A DNA stretch of 25,314 nt from an uncultured Lachnospiraceae bacterium (lineage in GTDB: Bacteria > Bacillota > Clostridia > Lachnospirales > Lachnospiraceae): positions 1 through 25,314 of the forward strand of contig CAKRTZ010000032.1 in assembly GCA_934402515.1 (NCBI GenBank), read 5' to 3'. The notes under the pieces are model-generated. The model ran no database searches, was not told the DNA's origin, and was given only the letters and a program-made list of their open reading frames with translations. Both the position numbers and the translations under genes were made by a program. Of this stretch, positions 13,962-21,203 are shown piece after piece; position 1 is the stretch's first letter, and each line of letters begins with the position of its first letter.

Positions 13962-15731
13962 TTATTCCAGGGAAATTCTTGCTTTTCCCAGTTCTTCCAA
14001 TGCTTTTTTTCCTTCAATTACTTTATTCAGGGCTTCCACATCAGACCCCAGTTTACTGCTGTAATACTCGTAGGAATCCTTTTTCACACTGTATACAATA
14101 TCATGAAACGCTTTCTCACGGTCCATTTCCTCAGATTGGGGAAGCTGGGTGTGGAAAAGTGCCGCTGCCTGTCTCTGCTGCTCCTCATCCGTAAACATAT
14201 CAATGATTGCCGCAGGATTATAGGATCCTGTTTCCAGATCTGCAAACAGCCGCTCTGCCACCTGACAGTACAAAGGATCCGTAAAGTCTTTGGCTGAAAT
14301 ATATTTTTTGATTTTGTCGTAAAGGGCCGGCTCGTCCGCAATCCAGGTGATGAGCAGCCGTTGGGCTTTCTTCCGGCTCTCCTCCGGCGTATTCTTGGGC
14401 TGGACACCGGACTTGGGACGCTCAATGGGCTTTGCAAGACCCGTCTGGGCAGCATAACTGATCACAAGTTTCCGCAGATTTTCCAAACCGATCTGGAATT
14501 TGTCCGCCACGGCAATGGTGTAGTTGTCCCGCTCTGCATCCTCCGAAAAGCCACACAGCTTCTTCGCCACTTCCCGCTGGAATTTCGTCCGGGCCTCCGG
14601 ATCCTGCTGATCATATTCTCTCTGCAAAATCCGGATTTCAAACAGAAAGCTGTTCTCTGCCTCATCAATCCGCTTCTGGAATTCCTCTGCCCCCAGATTT
14701 TTGATAAATTCGTCAGGATCTTTATAGGGCTGCATATTGATGATCTTTCCGGTCAGGCCTACTTCCCGCAGGATGCCAATCGCTCTCAGAGCCGCGTTAA
14801 CGCCTGCGCCGTCAGAATCGTAGGCCAGATAAATATTCTCTGTATACCGCCGCAGGATATTGGCTTGTCCCGATGTGAAAGCGGTTCCGAGCGAAGCCAC
14901 CGCCTGGTTAAATCCGGCCTGATGCATGGCAATCACATCCATATAGCCCTCGCACAGAATAAAATTATTTTTACGGGAGGTACGGGCAAAATTCAGTCCG
15001 TACAGATTCCTGCTCTTATCAAAAATAGGTGTCTCGGGAGAGTTCAGGTACTTGGGTTTCCCGTCTCCCATCACCCTGCCGCCGAAACCGATGACACGAT
15101 GATTGCTGTCCTGAATCGGAAACATGACACGATTCCAGAATTTGTCATGCATGCCGAACCGCTCGTCAAAGGTGGCGAGTCCGGCCTCCGTCAATAAGTC
15201 ATCCTTATAGCCTTTGGAATGTAAGTAATGCACCAGATCATCACTGGTCTTGTTGGCATACCCCAGTCCAAACTGCTTCATAGTTTCCTCTGATAATTGT
15301 CTGTTCTTAAAATATTCATAGCCCAGTTTTCCCTGCGGGCTCCGCAGTTGAAAATAAAAATATTTCGCAGCCTCCCTGTTGACTTCTAAAAGCTGCGCTC
15401 TCCGGCTTTCCTTCTGGCGTGCCTCCTGAGAGTACTCCACCTCCGGCAGTTTCACGCCGGCCCGGTCAGCCAGGAATTTCAGTGCCTCCGGAAAGGTATA
15501 ATTTTCATATTCCATCACGAAGGTCAGCACATTCCCCCCTGCTCCACAGCCAAAACAATAATACATCTGTTTAGCCGGAGATACGGAAAAGGACGGAGAT
15601 TTCTCGTTATGAAAAGGGCAAAGCCCGAAATAGTTGGCTCCCTTTTTCTGCATCCGCACATACCCGGAAACCACATCCACAATATCGTTCCGGGCACGTA
15701 CTTCCTCCACTAATTCTTCTGGATAGTACAT
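13962..15731 (-). CDS. dnaG: DNA primase
   Basis: A 589-aa primase that lays RNA primers at the replication fork. The N-terminal zinc ribbon has C38, H41, C59 and C62 (CPFHNEKSPSF...YYCFGCGAGGN). The catalytic TOPRIM region shows GFGGRVMGDGKPKYLNSPETPIFDKS, the acidic EGYMDVIAMHQAG and AYDSDGAG motifs. The C-terminal part is the helicase-interaction region and is ordinary in length. AGGTG 5 nt before the ATG supports the start. It follows dgt by 12 nt and precedes rpoD, the conserved dnaG-rpoD pairing. A small imperfect hairpin straddles its stop codon but has no U-tract. Confidence 0.98.
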   Translation of the reverse strand: MYYPEELVEEVRARNDIVDVVSGYVRMQKKGANYFGLCPFHNEKSPSFSVSPAKQMYYCFGCGAGGNVLTFVMEYENYTFPEALKFLADRAGVKLPEVEYSQEARQKESRRAQLLEVNREAAKYFYFQLRSPQGKLGYEYFKNRQLSEETMKQFGLGYANKTSDDLVHYLHSKGYKDDLLTEAGLATFDERFGMHDKFWNRVMFPIQDSNHRVIGFGGRVMGDGKPKYLNSPETPIFDKSRNLYGLNFARTSRKNNFILCEGYMDVIAMHQAGFNQAVASLGTAFTSGQANILRRYTENIYLAYDSDGAGVNAALRAIGILREVGLTGKIINMQPYKDPDEFIKNLGAEEFQKRIDEAENSFLFEIRILQREYDQQDPEARTKFQREVAKKLCGFSEDAERDNYTIAVADKFQIGLENLRKLVISYAAQTGLAKPIERPKSGVQPKNTPEESRKKAQRLLITWIADEPALYDKIKKYISAKDFTDPLYCQVAERLFADLETGSYNPAAIIDMFTDEEQQRQAAALFHTQLPQSEEMDREKAFHDIVYSVKKDSYEYYSSKLGSDVEALNKVIEGKKALEELGKARISLE

Positions 15732-15743
15732 CTTTTCACCTAT

Positions 15744-16748
15744 CTATCGATTCCAGGATTTGGGTATGTAAAGTTCCTCATAAAGAGCAATGGCATATCG
15801 ATCCGTCATGGACGCAATATAGTCACATACCACTTTTTCCAAGGGCTCCCCCACGTTGATAAGCCTTTTATATTCATCCGGCAGTTTCTCCATATGACGC
15901 AGAAAATAGTCATATAAAGTTACCACCAGCCGCTCTGCCTTGGTTTCTTCACTTTTTGCTTCTTTATTGGTGTAAACACGTTCAAACATAAACTGGCGCA
16001 TCTTCGTCATCGCTTCCGCCACCGGCTCCGACATCCGGATATCATCCACTCCTGTAGAAGTAGTAATAATATCATGGATAAAACAATCCAGACGCTCACC
16101 GCAGTTGACTCCGATTACTTCACGGATTTCTTTTGGAACATCGGATTCCGTCAGAATTCCTCCCCGGATGGCATCATCCATATCGTGATGAATGTAAGCA
16201 ATTTTATCGGACAAACGCACAATTTTACCCTCCAGGGTGCTGGGATTTCCCTTCGTCTGATGATTCCGGATACCGTCCCGTACTTCCATGGTAAGGTTCA
16301 TTCCCTGTCCGTTTTTCTCCAGGATGTCCACCGTACGCACACTCTGTTCGCTATGATCAAAACCATAGGGACAGACACCGTTCAGCGCACGCTCCCCCGC
16401 ATGTCCAAAAGGGGTGTGTCCCAGATCGTGTCCCAGGGCGATTGCCTCCACCAGTTCTTCATTCAACAGAAGGGCCTTGGCAATTGTGCGGGCGTTCTGG
16501 GAAACCTCAAGGGTATGGGTCAGGCGTGTCCGGTAATGATCGCCCTCCGGGGTTAGAAAAACCTGGGTTTTATCCTTCAGGCGCCGGAATGCCTTACAAT
16601 GAATGACCCGGTCACGGTCACGCTGAAAAACCGTGCGGATATCACACTGCTCCTCCGGTTTCAGCCGTCCTTTTGAATTCTTACTTAAGGTTGCATAGGG
16701 ACTCAGGTGTTCCTCTTCCCATTGCTCCATAGTTTCACGAATGGTCAA
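15744..16748 (-). CDS. dgt: Deoxyguanosinetriphosphate triphosphohydrolase-like HD protein
   Basis: A 334-aa dNTP triphosphohydrolase of the HD superfamily. It shows DIRTVFQRDRDRVIHCKAFRRLKDKTQVFL, the metal-binding H of TRLTHTLEVSQ, and the HD pair in IALGHDLGHTPFGHAGERALN, followed by the GFDHSEQS and SDKIAYIHHDMDDAIR motifs. The enzyme class cleaves dNTPs to nucleoside plus tripolyphosphate. The start is TTG 16748, because AGGAGG lies 7 nt upstream and the next ATG is six codons further in; this gives the usual MTIRE-type N-terminus. It heads the dgt-dnaG-rpoD-trmK-kinase string, linking dNTP supply to priming. I found no convincing promoter in the 100 nt upstream. Confidence 0.93.
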   Translation of the reverse strand: MTIRETMEQWEEEHLSPYATLSKNSKGRLKPEEQCDIRTVFQRDRDRVIHCKAFRRLKDKTQVFLTPEGDHYRTRLTHTLEVSQNARTIAKALLLNEELVEAIALGHDLGHTPFGHAGERALNGVCPYGFDHSEQSVRTVDILEKNGQGMNLTMEVRDGIRNHQTKGNPSTLEGKIVRLSDKIAYIHHDMDDAIRGGILTESDVPKEIREVIGVNCGERLDCFIHDIITTSTGVDDIRMSEPVAEAMTKMRQFMFERVYTNKEAKSEETKAERLVVTLYDYFLRHMEKLPDEYKRLINVGEPLEKVVCDYIASMTDRYAIALYEELYIPKSWNR

Positions 16749-16853
16749 AGCTCTTCCTCCTGTCAAAACACATGCTCACAATCTAAATATACGGTGTCCA
16801 TACCGAAATTCCTTTTTTTCAGCATAAATTTTTCAAGAAAAAAACATCTCTTA

Positions 16854-17750
16854 TTATCGACAAATGTCATAAATAAACTCTGCGTTTTTATCCATGGCCT
16901 CATTTGCCGTTTTCACCGGTACCATCTGAAATACATGCCACATTCCCTTGAACACATCCAGTTTCACGGAAACATTGGCATGAATCATGCGTTTATGCAG
17001 ATTTAAAGAATCTGCCAGAAGAATTTCGTTATCACCCACTTGAATATAGGTAGGGGGAAATCCCGCAAAATCTCCGAATAACGGAGAAATAAGCGGGTTT
17101 TCCAAATCCTGTCCCGGTGCATAATTGGTGATCATGGCATCAATATAATCCTTTGACAAAACCGGATCCACATTTTTTCTGGATTCATAGGTACGGCCAC
17201 TGCAGGTAAGATCTGTCCAGGGCGATAAGAGAACCAGCCCTCTCGGGAGCAGTCTCTCCTCCTGCTTCAGACGGTGCACCAGACTTAATGCCAGATTTCC
17301 TCCTGCGGAATCTCCCGCAACGATCACATCCCTGGCTCCATATCCCAAAAGCATCAGATGGTTCCAGGCCCGCATGGCATCTTCCGTTGCTGCCGGGTAG
17401 GGATGTTCCGGTGCCAGACGATAATCAAAGGCAAACACATCCATGGAGGTGGAATTGGCCAGTTTTTCTGTAATGCTTCTGGCATACAGGCAGCTTCCCG
17501 TGGAATAGCCACCTCCGTGGCAATACAAAATCACATATTTTTTCATGTGGGCACGGTTGACGCTGATGTACTCTCCGTGCATTTCACCCAGCATTACATC
17601 TTTTATTAAAGCATCATTTAAGTTATTGCGAAGGCTTGCCAGTTGTTCCTGGGAGTGTCGTTGTTTCTCAATATCCGGGCTTTCCATTAACCCATGCATC
17701 CTCTTAATGACCTGCATCAAATTCTGATTTCTTCTCTCTGAAAGTGCCAT
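16854..17750 (-). CDS. Alpha/beta hydrolase (hormone-sensitive lipase-like esterase)
   Basis: A 298-aa esterase of the HSL/acetyl-esterase family. It has the oxyanion-hole HGGG (78-81), the YRLAPEHPYPAA signature (110-121), nucleophile Ser148 in GDSAGG, Asp240 in GDNEIL and His272 in the WHVF motif: a complete catalytic triad. No signal peptide is seen, so it is likely cytosolic. An in-frame upstream ATG would add 27 residues, but those are transcribed across the divergent promoter region and ATG 17750 is preceded by a GGAGGAAAGAG purine stretch. It is divergent from the acyltransferase gene, suggesting that esters made by one may be cut by the other; the actual acyl substrates are unknown. 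Confidence 0.9.
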   Translation of the reverse strand: MALSERRNQNLMQVIKRMHGLMESPDIEKQRHSQEQLASLRNNLNDALIKDVMLGEMHGEYISVNRAHMKKYVILYCHGGGYSTGSCLYARSITEKLANSTSMDVFAFDYRLAPEHPYPAATEDAMRAWNHLMLLGYGARDVIVAGDSAGGNLALSLVHRLKQEERLLPRGLVLLSPWTDLTCSGRTYESRKNVDPVLSKDYIDAMITNYAPGQDLENPLISPLFGDFAGFPPTYIQVGDNEILLADSLNLHKRMIHANVSVKLDVFKGMWHVFQMVPVKTANEAMDKNAEFIYDICR

Positions 17751-17784
17751 ATGAATTCTCTTTCCTCCTCTTCTTGGTTTTGCA

Positions 17785-17813
17785 TTGTCAAACGCTATGA
17801 ATGTAAGTATAAT
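17785..17813 (+). promoter_or_regulatory. Strong sigma-A promoter of the acyltransferase operon
   Basis: TTGTCA (17785-17790), exactly 17 nt, then perfect TATAAT (17808-17813). Transcription would start at about 17820, inside the left arm of a large inverted repeat. Confidence 0.85.
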
Positions 17814-17862
17814 GTAACTATTCAGAGCCACGCAATTTTATAGGGGTTCTGAATCGTTACAA
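17806..17862 (-). promoter_or_regulatory. Overlapping minus-strand promoters for the alpha/beta hydrolase
   Basis: Two candidates: TTGCGT (17830-17835), 18 nt, TATACT (17806-17811); and TTGTAA (17857-17862), 16 nt, TAAAAT (17835-17840). The first shares bases with the plus-strand -10 box, so the divergent promoters would compete for polymerase. Confidence 0.55.
17814..17860. repeat. 16-bp inverted repeat between divergent promoters (operator candidate)
   Basis: GTAACTATTCAGAGCC (17814-17829) and GGTTCTGAATCGTTAC (17845-17860) match as an inverted repeat at 14 of 16 positions, with a 15-nt centre. It begins directly after the plus-strand TATAAT and covers the minus-strand -35 boxes. No regulator gene is adjacent. 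Confidence 0.75.
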
Positions 17863-17894
17863 TATGACAAAAAATATGACTATGGGGGAGCACC

Positions 17895-19181
17895 ATGACC
17901 AACATTAAAACTGAACATTCCGACTGGTACAAGCTGGATCTCTCCGCAATCGTATATCCCACCTTACAACGCCGGGACTTTTCTTCTGTCTACCGTCTGT
18001 CCGTTCTGTTGAAGGATGAGGTAGATCCCCAACGGCTGCAGCAGGCGCTGGATCTGACTCTGAAACGATTTCCCACTTATAAAACTGCAATCCATAAAGG
18101 GCTGTTCTGGCGGTATCTGGAACCGAATCACCGTCCCGGTCCTTTCGTGCAGCCGGATATCCAAAATTTCTGTATGCCTATGCCTTTCAAGGCCGGAAAC
18201 CGGTATCTGCTCCGGGTATACTATTTCGGATGCAGGATTTCATTGGAGGTTCATCACAGTTTAGGAGACGGCACCGGAGGCATGTATGTCCTGCAAACTT
18301 TAACGGCCACTTATCTCCGGCTTATGGGACATCACGTTTCCAACGGAGGCTTTGTTCTGGATATCAACGAAAAGCCGGATCCCGCTGAATGGGAAGATGC
18401 TTATATGAAATATGCCAATGCCCAGGTTCGTCCTCCCCGTATGGGTGAAAAAGCGTACCGTGTCCGCGGAACCAAAGAGCCTTTCTATACTTTTAACATT
18501 ATTGACGGTATTCTTTCCGTACAGGAAGTTATGAATGTGGCGAAAGGCTATCATTGTACCATCACGGAATATCTGAACGCTGTTCTGCTCTATGCTCTTT
18601 TGCAGAAACAGTTAGGAGAATTTCATTACAAATTAAAACCGGTAAAAATTGCCATGCCGGTAAACTTACGCCGTTTCTTTCCTTCAAAGACACAGCGTAA
18701 CTTTATCACCATGATTTATCCCGGTGTCGATCCCCGGCTAGGTGATTATTCTTTCGACGAAATCATTCAGCACGTGCACAATTACATGCGTTATTCTATC
18801 AACGAGAAGTTTTTGCGGGGTGATATCACAACGAACGCTGCAACACAGCGGAATCCCTTCATTCGTATTGTGCCGCTTTTTGTAAAGGATATCGTCGTCC
18901 GGACTTTTTATACGAAAATCCAGGACAAAAACTCCTCAGCAGGCTTGACCAATATGGGCGCTTTGAAGGTTCCGGAGGATATGCAGCCCTATATTGAACG
19001 GTTTGACATTTATATGGGACAGCCCTTCTCCACCAGAACCAACTGTGCCATCGTCAGTTTCCAGGATGTACTTACCATCAATTTTGCCAGCAGTATCGCA
19101 GAAACAGATGTGGAACGTCTGTTCTTCCAGAAACTTGTACAGGATGGTATCCATGTAAAAATAGAAAGTAACCGATCTTAA
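17895..19181 (+). CDS. Condensation-superfamily acyltransferase (alcohol acetyltransferase / PapA5-like)
   Basis: A 428-aa member of the CoA-dependent acyltransferase/condensation-domain fold. The catalytic motif HHSLGDG is at residues 120-126 (HHxxxDG), preceded by LRVYYFGCRISLEV as the usual strand, and the family's second half contains VKIAMPVNLRRFFPSKTQRNF, with the N(L/M)R..F pattern of the solvent-channel region. There are no carrier-protein or adenylation domains, so it is a stand-alone acyltransferase rather than an NRPS piece. GGGGGAG lies 4 nt before the ATG. It has its own strong promoter and is followed by the zinc-ribbon membrane protein 25 nt later. Acceptor could be an alcohol, a lipid or a glycan; I cannot tell. 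Confidence 0.82.
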   Translation: MTNIKTEHSDWYKLDLSAIVYPTLQRRDFSSVYRLSVLLKDEVDPQRLQQALDLTLKRFPTYKTAIHKGLFWRYLEPNHRPGPFVQPDIQNFCMPMPFKAGNRYLLRVYYFGCRISLEVHHSLGDGTGGMYVLQTLTATYLRLMGHHVSNGGFVLDINEKPDPAEWEDAYMKYANAQVRPPRMGEKAYRVRGTKEPFYTFNIIDGILSVQEVMNVAKGYHCTITEYLNAVLLYALLQKQLGEFHYKLKPVKIAMPVNLRRFFPSKTQRNFITMIYPGVDPRLGDYSFDEIIQHVHNYMRYSINEKFLRGDITTNAATQRNPFIRIVPLFVKDIVVRTFYTKIQDKNSSAGLTNMGALKVPEDMQPYIERFDIYMGQPFSTRTNCAIVSFQDVLTINFASSIAETDVERLFFQKLVQDGIHVKIESNRS

Positions 19182-19206
19182 TATCGTCCAGAAAGGAATG
19201 AAGCTT

Positions 19207-19911
19207 ATGTCTTATTGTGTAAATTGCGGTGTGGAACTGGATCCCTCTCTAAAGAGCTGTCCTCTTTGCCACACACCTGTTATCAATCCAAATGAATTAA
19301 AAAAAGAGGAAACTGCACATCCCTATCCAACACAGAAGGGACAGGTCGAGGTGGTAAAGCGTAAAGATTTAGGTATCCTGCTTTCCATCGTGGTACTGAC
19401 GACCTCCGCCACCTGTATTCTCTTAAATCTGCTAGTATTTCCCCAGTCTCCCTGGTCACTGCTCATCGTAGGAGCCTGTGTAATCCTGTGGACGCTGTTG
19501 GTCCCCTTTGCCATTTACAGCCGCCTGCCCATCTATGTATCCATTCTTCTAGATGCAGTGGCAGTGGGCATTTATCTGTACATGCTGACTTACCTCACCA
19601 GTTCCCGTTCCTGGTTTTTCCATGTAGCACTGCCTATCGTGGTTTTAATCTGGGTTCTGGTGGAGCAGATCACCGTACTTTTCCGCCATCTGTCCACTTC
19701 TATCCTGGCAGGAGCATTGTATTTTTTTATCGCCATTCCAGTGCTTTGCATCGGTATTGAGATCATTGTTGATTTGTTCCTGACAGGCAGCATCGCCCTC
19801 ACCTGGTCTATGATTGTGCTGACGGTTTGCGTCATCATCGACATTGCCCTGGTAACCGTAATATCCCGTTCCCGGTTAAGAAACGCAGTGCGCCGCCGGC
19901 TTCATTTTTAA
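19207..19911 (+). CDS. Zinc-ribbon multi-pass membrane protein (DUF6320-like)
   Basis: A 234-aa protein. The N-terminus is a zinc ribbon (YCVNCGVELDPSLKSCPLCHTPV) with two CxxC pairs, joined by a polar linker to five to six membrane segments between ~55 and ~222, ending in a basic tail (RSRLRNAVRRRLHF). It resembles what databases call DUF6320; function unknown. An ATG three codons upstream abuts the AAAGGA site with no spacing, while ATG 19207 is 9 nt away, so I take the latter. Its placement after the acyltransferase suggests a membrane partner or sensor for that enzyme. Its stop codon overlaps the stop of the convergent lipoprotein gene. Confidence 0.8.
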   Translation: MSYCVNCGVELDPSLKSCPLCHTPVINPNELKKEETAHPYPTQKGQVEVVKRKDLGILLSIVVLTTSATCILLNLLVFPQSPWSLLIVGACVILWTLLVPFAIYSRLPIYVSILLDAVAVGIYLYMLTYLTSSRSWFFHVALPIVVLIWVLVEQITVLFRHLSTSILAGALYFFIAIPVLCIGIEIIVDLFLTGSIALTWSMIVLTVCVIIDIALVTVISRSRLRNAVRRRLHF

Positions 19912-21065
19912 AGATTGTTTACACGGACTTCCACGTAATCCCAGTTTTCACCGGTCAGGGGCAGAATCAGACCAATTCCCTCCTCTGTCCGGTAAGAATA
20001 ACCGGGAGTTACCAGAAGAATATTTTTAAAGTCAAAATCAAATTGAGACAAAGAATCACTTAGATTGGGGAAATGCTTTGCCAGTATTTCCTCAAATTCA
20101 TTCTGGCTGATCTCATCCATCAATTCGCAATTCTCAAAAGCGGTAAGCTTCTCTGCTATTTTCTCCACATTCTCCACATCTGCCAGACGGTTGTTATCTT
20201 CTCTTACAAAATCAAAATTAAAAGCTGTGGCAAACTGGTTCACATGAGGGTTTCCCTTTAAATCCAGGGAACCGCGAAGGACAACGGACAGGCTGGTTTC
20301 ATCCTGCCAGGTAATCTCGTAATCACAGGTGAGCAGATTGGTATTCTCCGCATCGTACATGGCATAGATGTAATCGGTAATCTTTCCATTGAAAAGCTCC
20401 TCCACATCCGCATCTGCCAGACCTCCAATCACGGGATAGGCAATCTTCAGTTGTTCTCCCTCCTGCACTTCTTTCCGCTCCACCGTATATTCCACGGACT
20501 CCACAGTCTCTTCCTTCTCTCCACTTTCCTCCTCTGTAGACACCAGTTCTCCGGTTAAGGGAGCATCATAGGTCTGATGTGCTGTAGTTAAAGCTTTTCC
20601 CTCCACCGTCAGCATCAGTCCATCAGCGTCATAAGCCTCCAGGAAAGTTTTGGACAGGGCAGCCAGAATCAGTTCCTCGCTCTGTTCATTCATGGTATTG
20701 ACATACTCACCATAGGCTTTTGTTAAATCTAAATATAATATTTTCTTTCCGTTTCCCTTTTCTTCCGAAAAAGAATTTACTTTTGTATCGATAGAGGTAA
20801 TATTGTGCAGACTCAAGTGGGAAATGATATTCTCCGGTCTCAGTCCATTCAGGGTTTCCTCTGCGCTTTCCAGTCCCATTTCCCCTATCCGGCTGAAATA
20901 AATGCGTACCTGAACCGGCTCTGCACTTTCCTCCGTTGTCTGCTGCAGAGATTCCTGCACTTCCTCTGTTGACTCCTGATTCACCGCGGGAATCTGTTCT
21001 TTACCACATGCTGCACATAGTAAGATTGTGATGCCTATCATCGGCAACCATTTTTTCCTGCTCAT
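19908..21065 (-). CDS. Lipoprotein with GerMN-like domain
   Basis: A 385-aa exported lipoprotein: signal peptide with basic start and hydrophobic core, then lipobox-like LLCAAC with Cys20 as the lipidated residue. A Ser/Glu/Thr-rich spacer (~25-50) follows. Residues ~55-165 fit a GerMN domain, known from GerM sporulation/germination proteins: GKKILYLDLTKAYGEYVNTMNEQSEELILAALSKTFLEAYDADGLMLTVEGK. The C-terminal half (~195-385) resembles a DUF4163/DUF3298-type pair, with ITWQDETSLSVVLRGSLDLKGNPHVNQFATAFNFDF and ILLVTPGYSYRTEEGIGLILPL. ATG 21065 is chosen because the earlier ATG touches the AAAGG site. It is probably monocistronic from its own promoter. Roles in the envelope or spore are inference only. 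Confidence 0.78.
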   Translation of the reverse strand: MSRKKWLPMIGITILLCAACGKEQIPAVNQESTEEVQESLQQTTEESAEPVQVRIYFSRIGEMGLESAEETLNGLRPENIISHLSLHNITSIDTKVNSFSEEKGNGKKILYLDLTKAYGEYVNTMNEQSEELILAALSKTFLEAYDADGLMLTVEGKALTTAHQTYDAPLTGELVSTEEESGEKEETVESVEYTVERKEVQEGEQLKIAYPVIGGLADADVEELFNGKITDYIYAMYDAENTNLLTCDYEITWQDETSLSVVLRGSLDLKGNPHVNQFATAFNFDFVREDNNRLADVENVEKIAEKLTAFENCELMDEISQNEFEEILAKHFPNLSDSLSQFDFDFKNILLVTPGYSYRTEEGIGLILPLTGENWDYVEVRVNNL

Positions 21066-21117
21066 AAAACCCATGCCTTTCTATCACTTCTTTTAACAAT
21101 TCGCATGTTAGCGTTTC

Positions 21118-21146
21118 ATTTTATCATATTTTCACGGGTTCTGCAA
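21118..21146 (-). promoter_or_regulatory. Sigma-A promoter of the lipoprotein gene
   Basis: TTGCAG (21141-21146, minus strand), 17-nt spacer, TAAAAT (21118-21123). The -35 begins within the U-tract of the ABC operon terminator, so the two units are packed back to back. Confidence 0.65.
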
Positions 21147-21182
21147 ATAAAACAACAGCCGCCATATTCAATGGCGGCTGTT
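21143..21182 (-). terminator. Terminator of the ABC exporter operon
   Basis: A perfect 12-bp stem, AACAGCCGCCAT (21154-21165) with ATGGCGGCTGTT (21171-21182), 5-nt loop, followed on the minus strand by TTGTTTTATTT-like U-rich sequence. It starts about 21 nt past the second ABC gene. Confidence 0.92.
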
Positions 21183-21203
21183 AGTTTATTTCCTTATTAT
21201 ATT

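Noticed and set aside
13962..13990. Hairpin at the dnaG stop considered as a terminator before rpoD
   Set aside because: The stem has a bulge and no U-tract follows, so dnaG and rpoD are more likely co-transcribed.
14361..15197. A 278-codon plus-strand frame opposite dnaG
   Set aside because: Antisense to a well-conserved primase and without a ribosome site.
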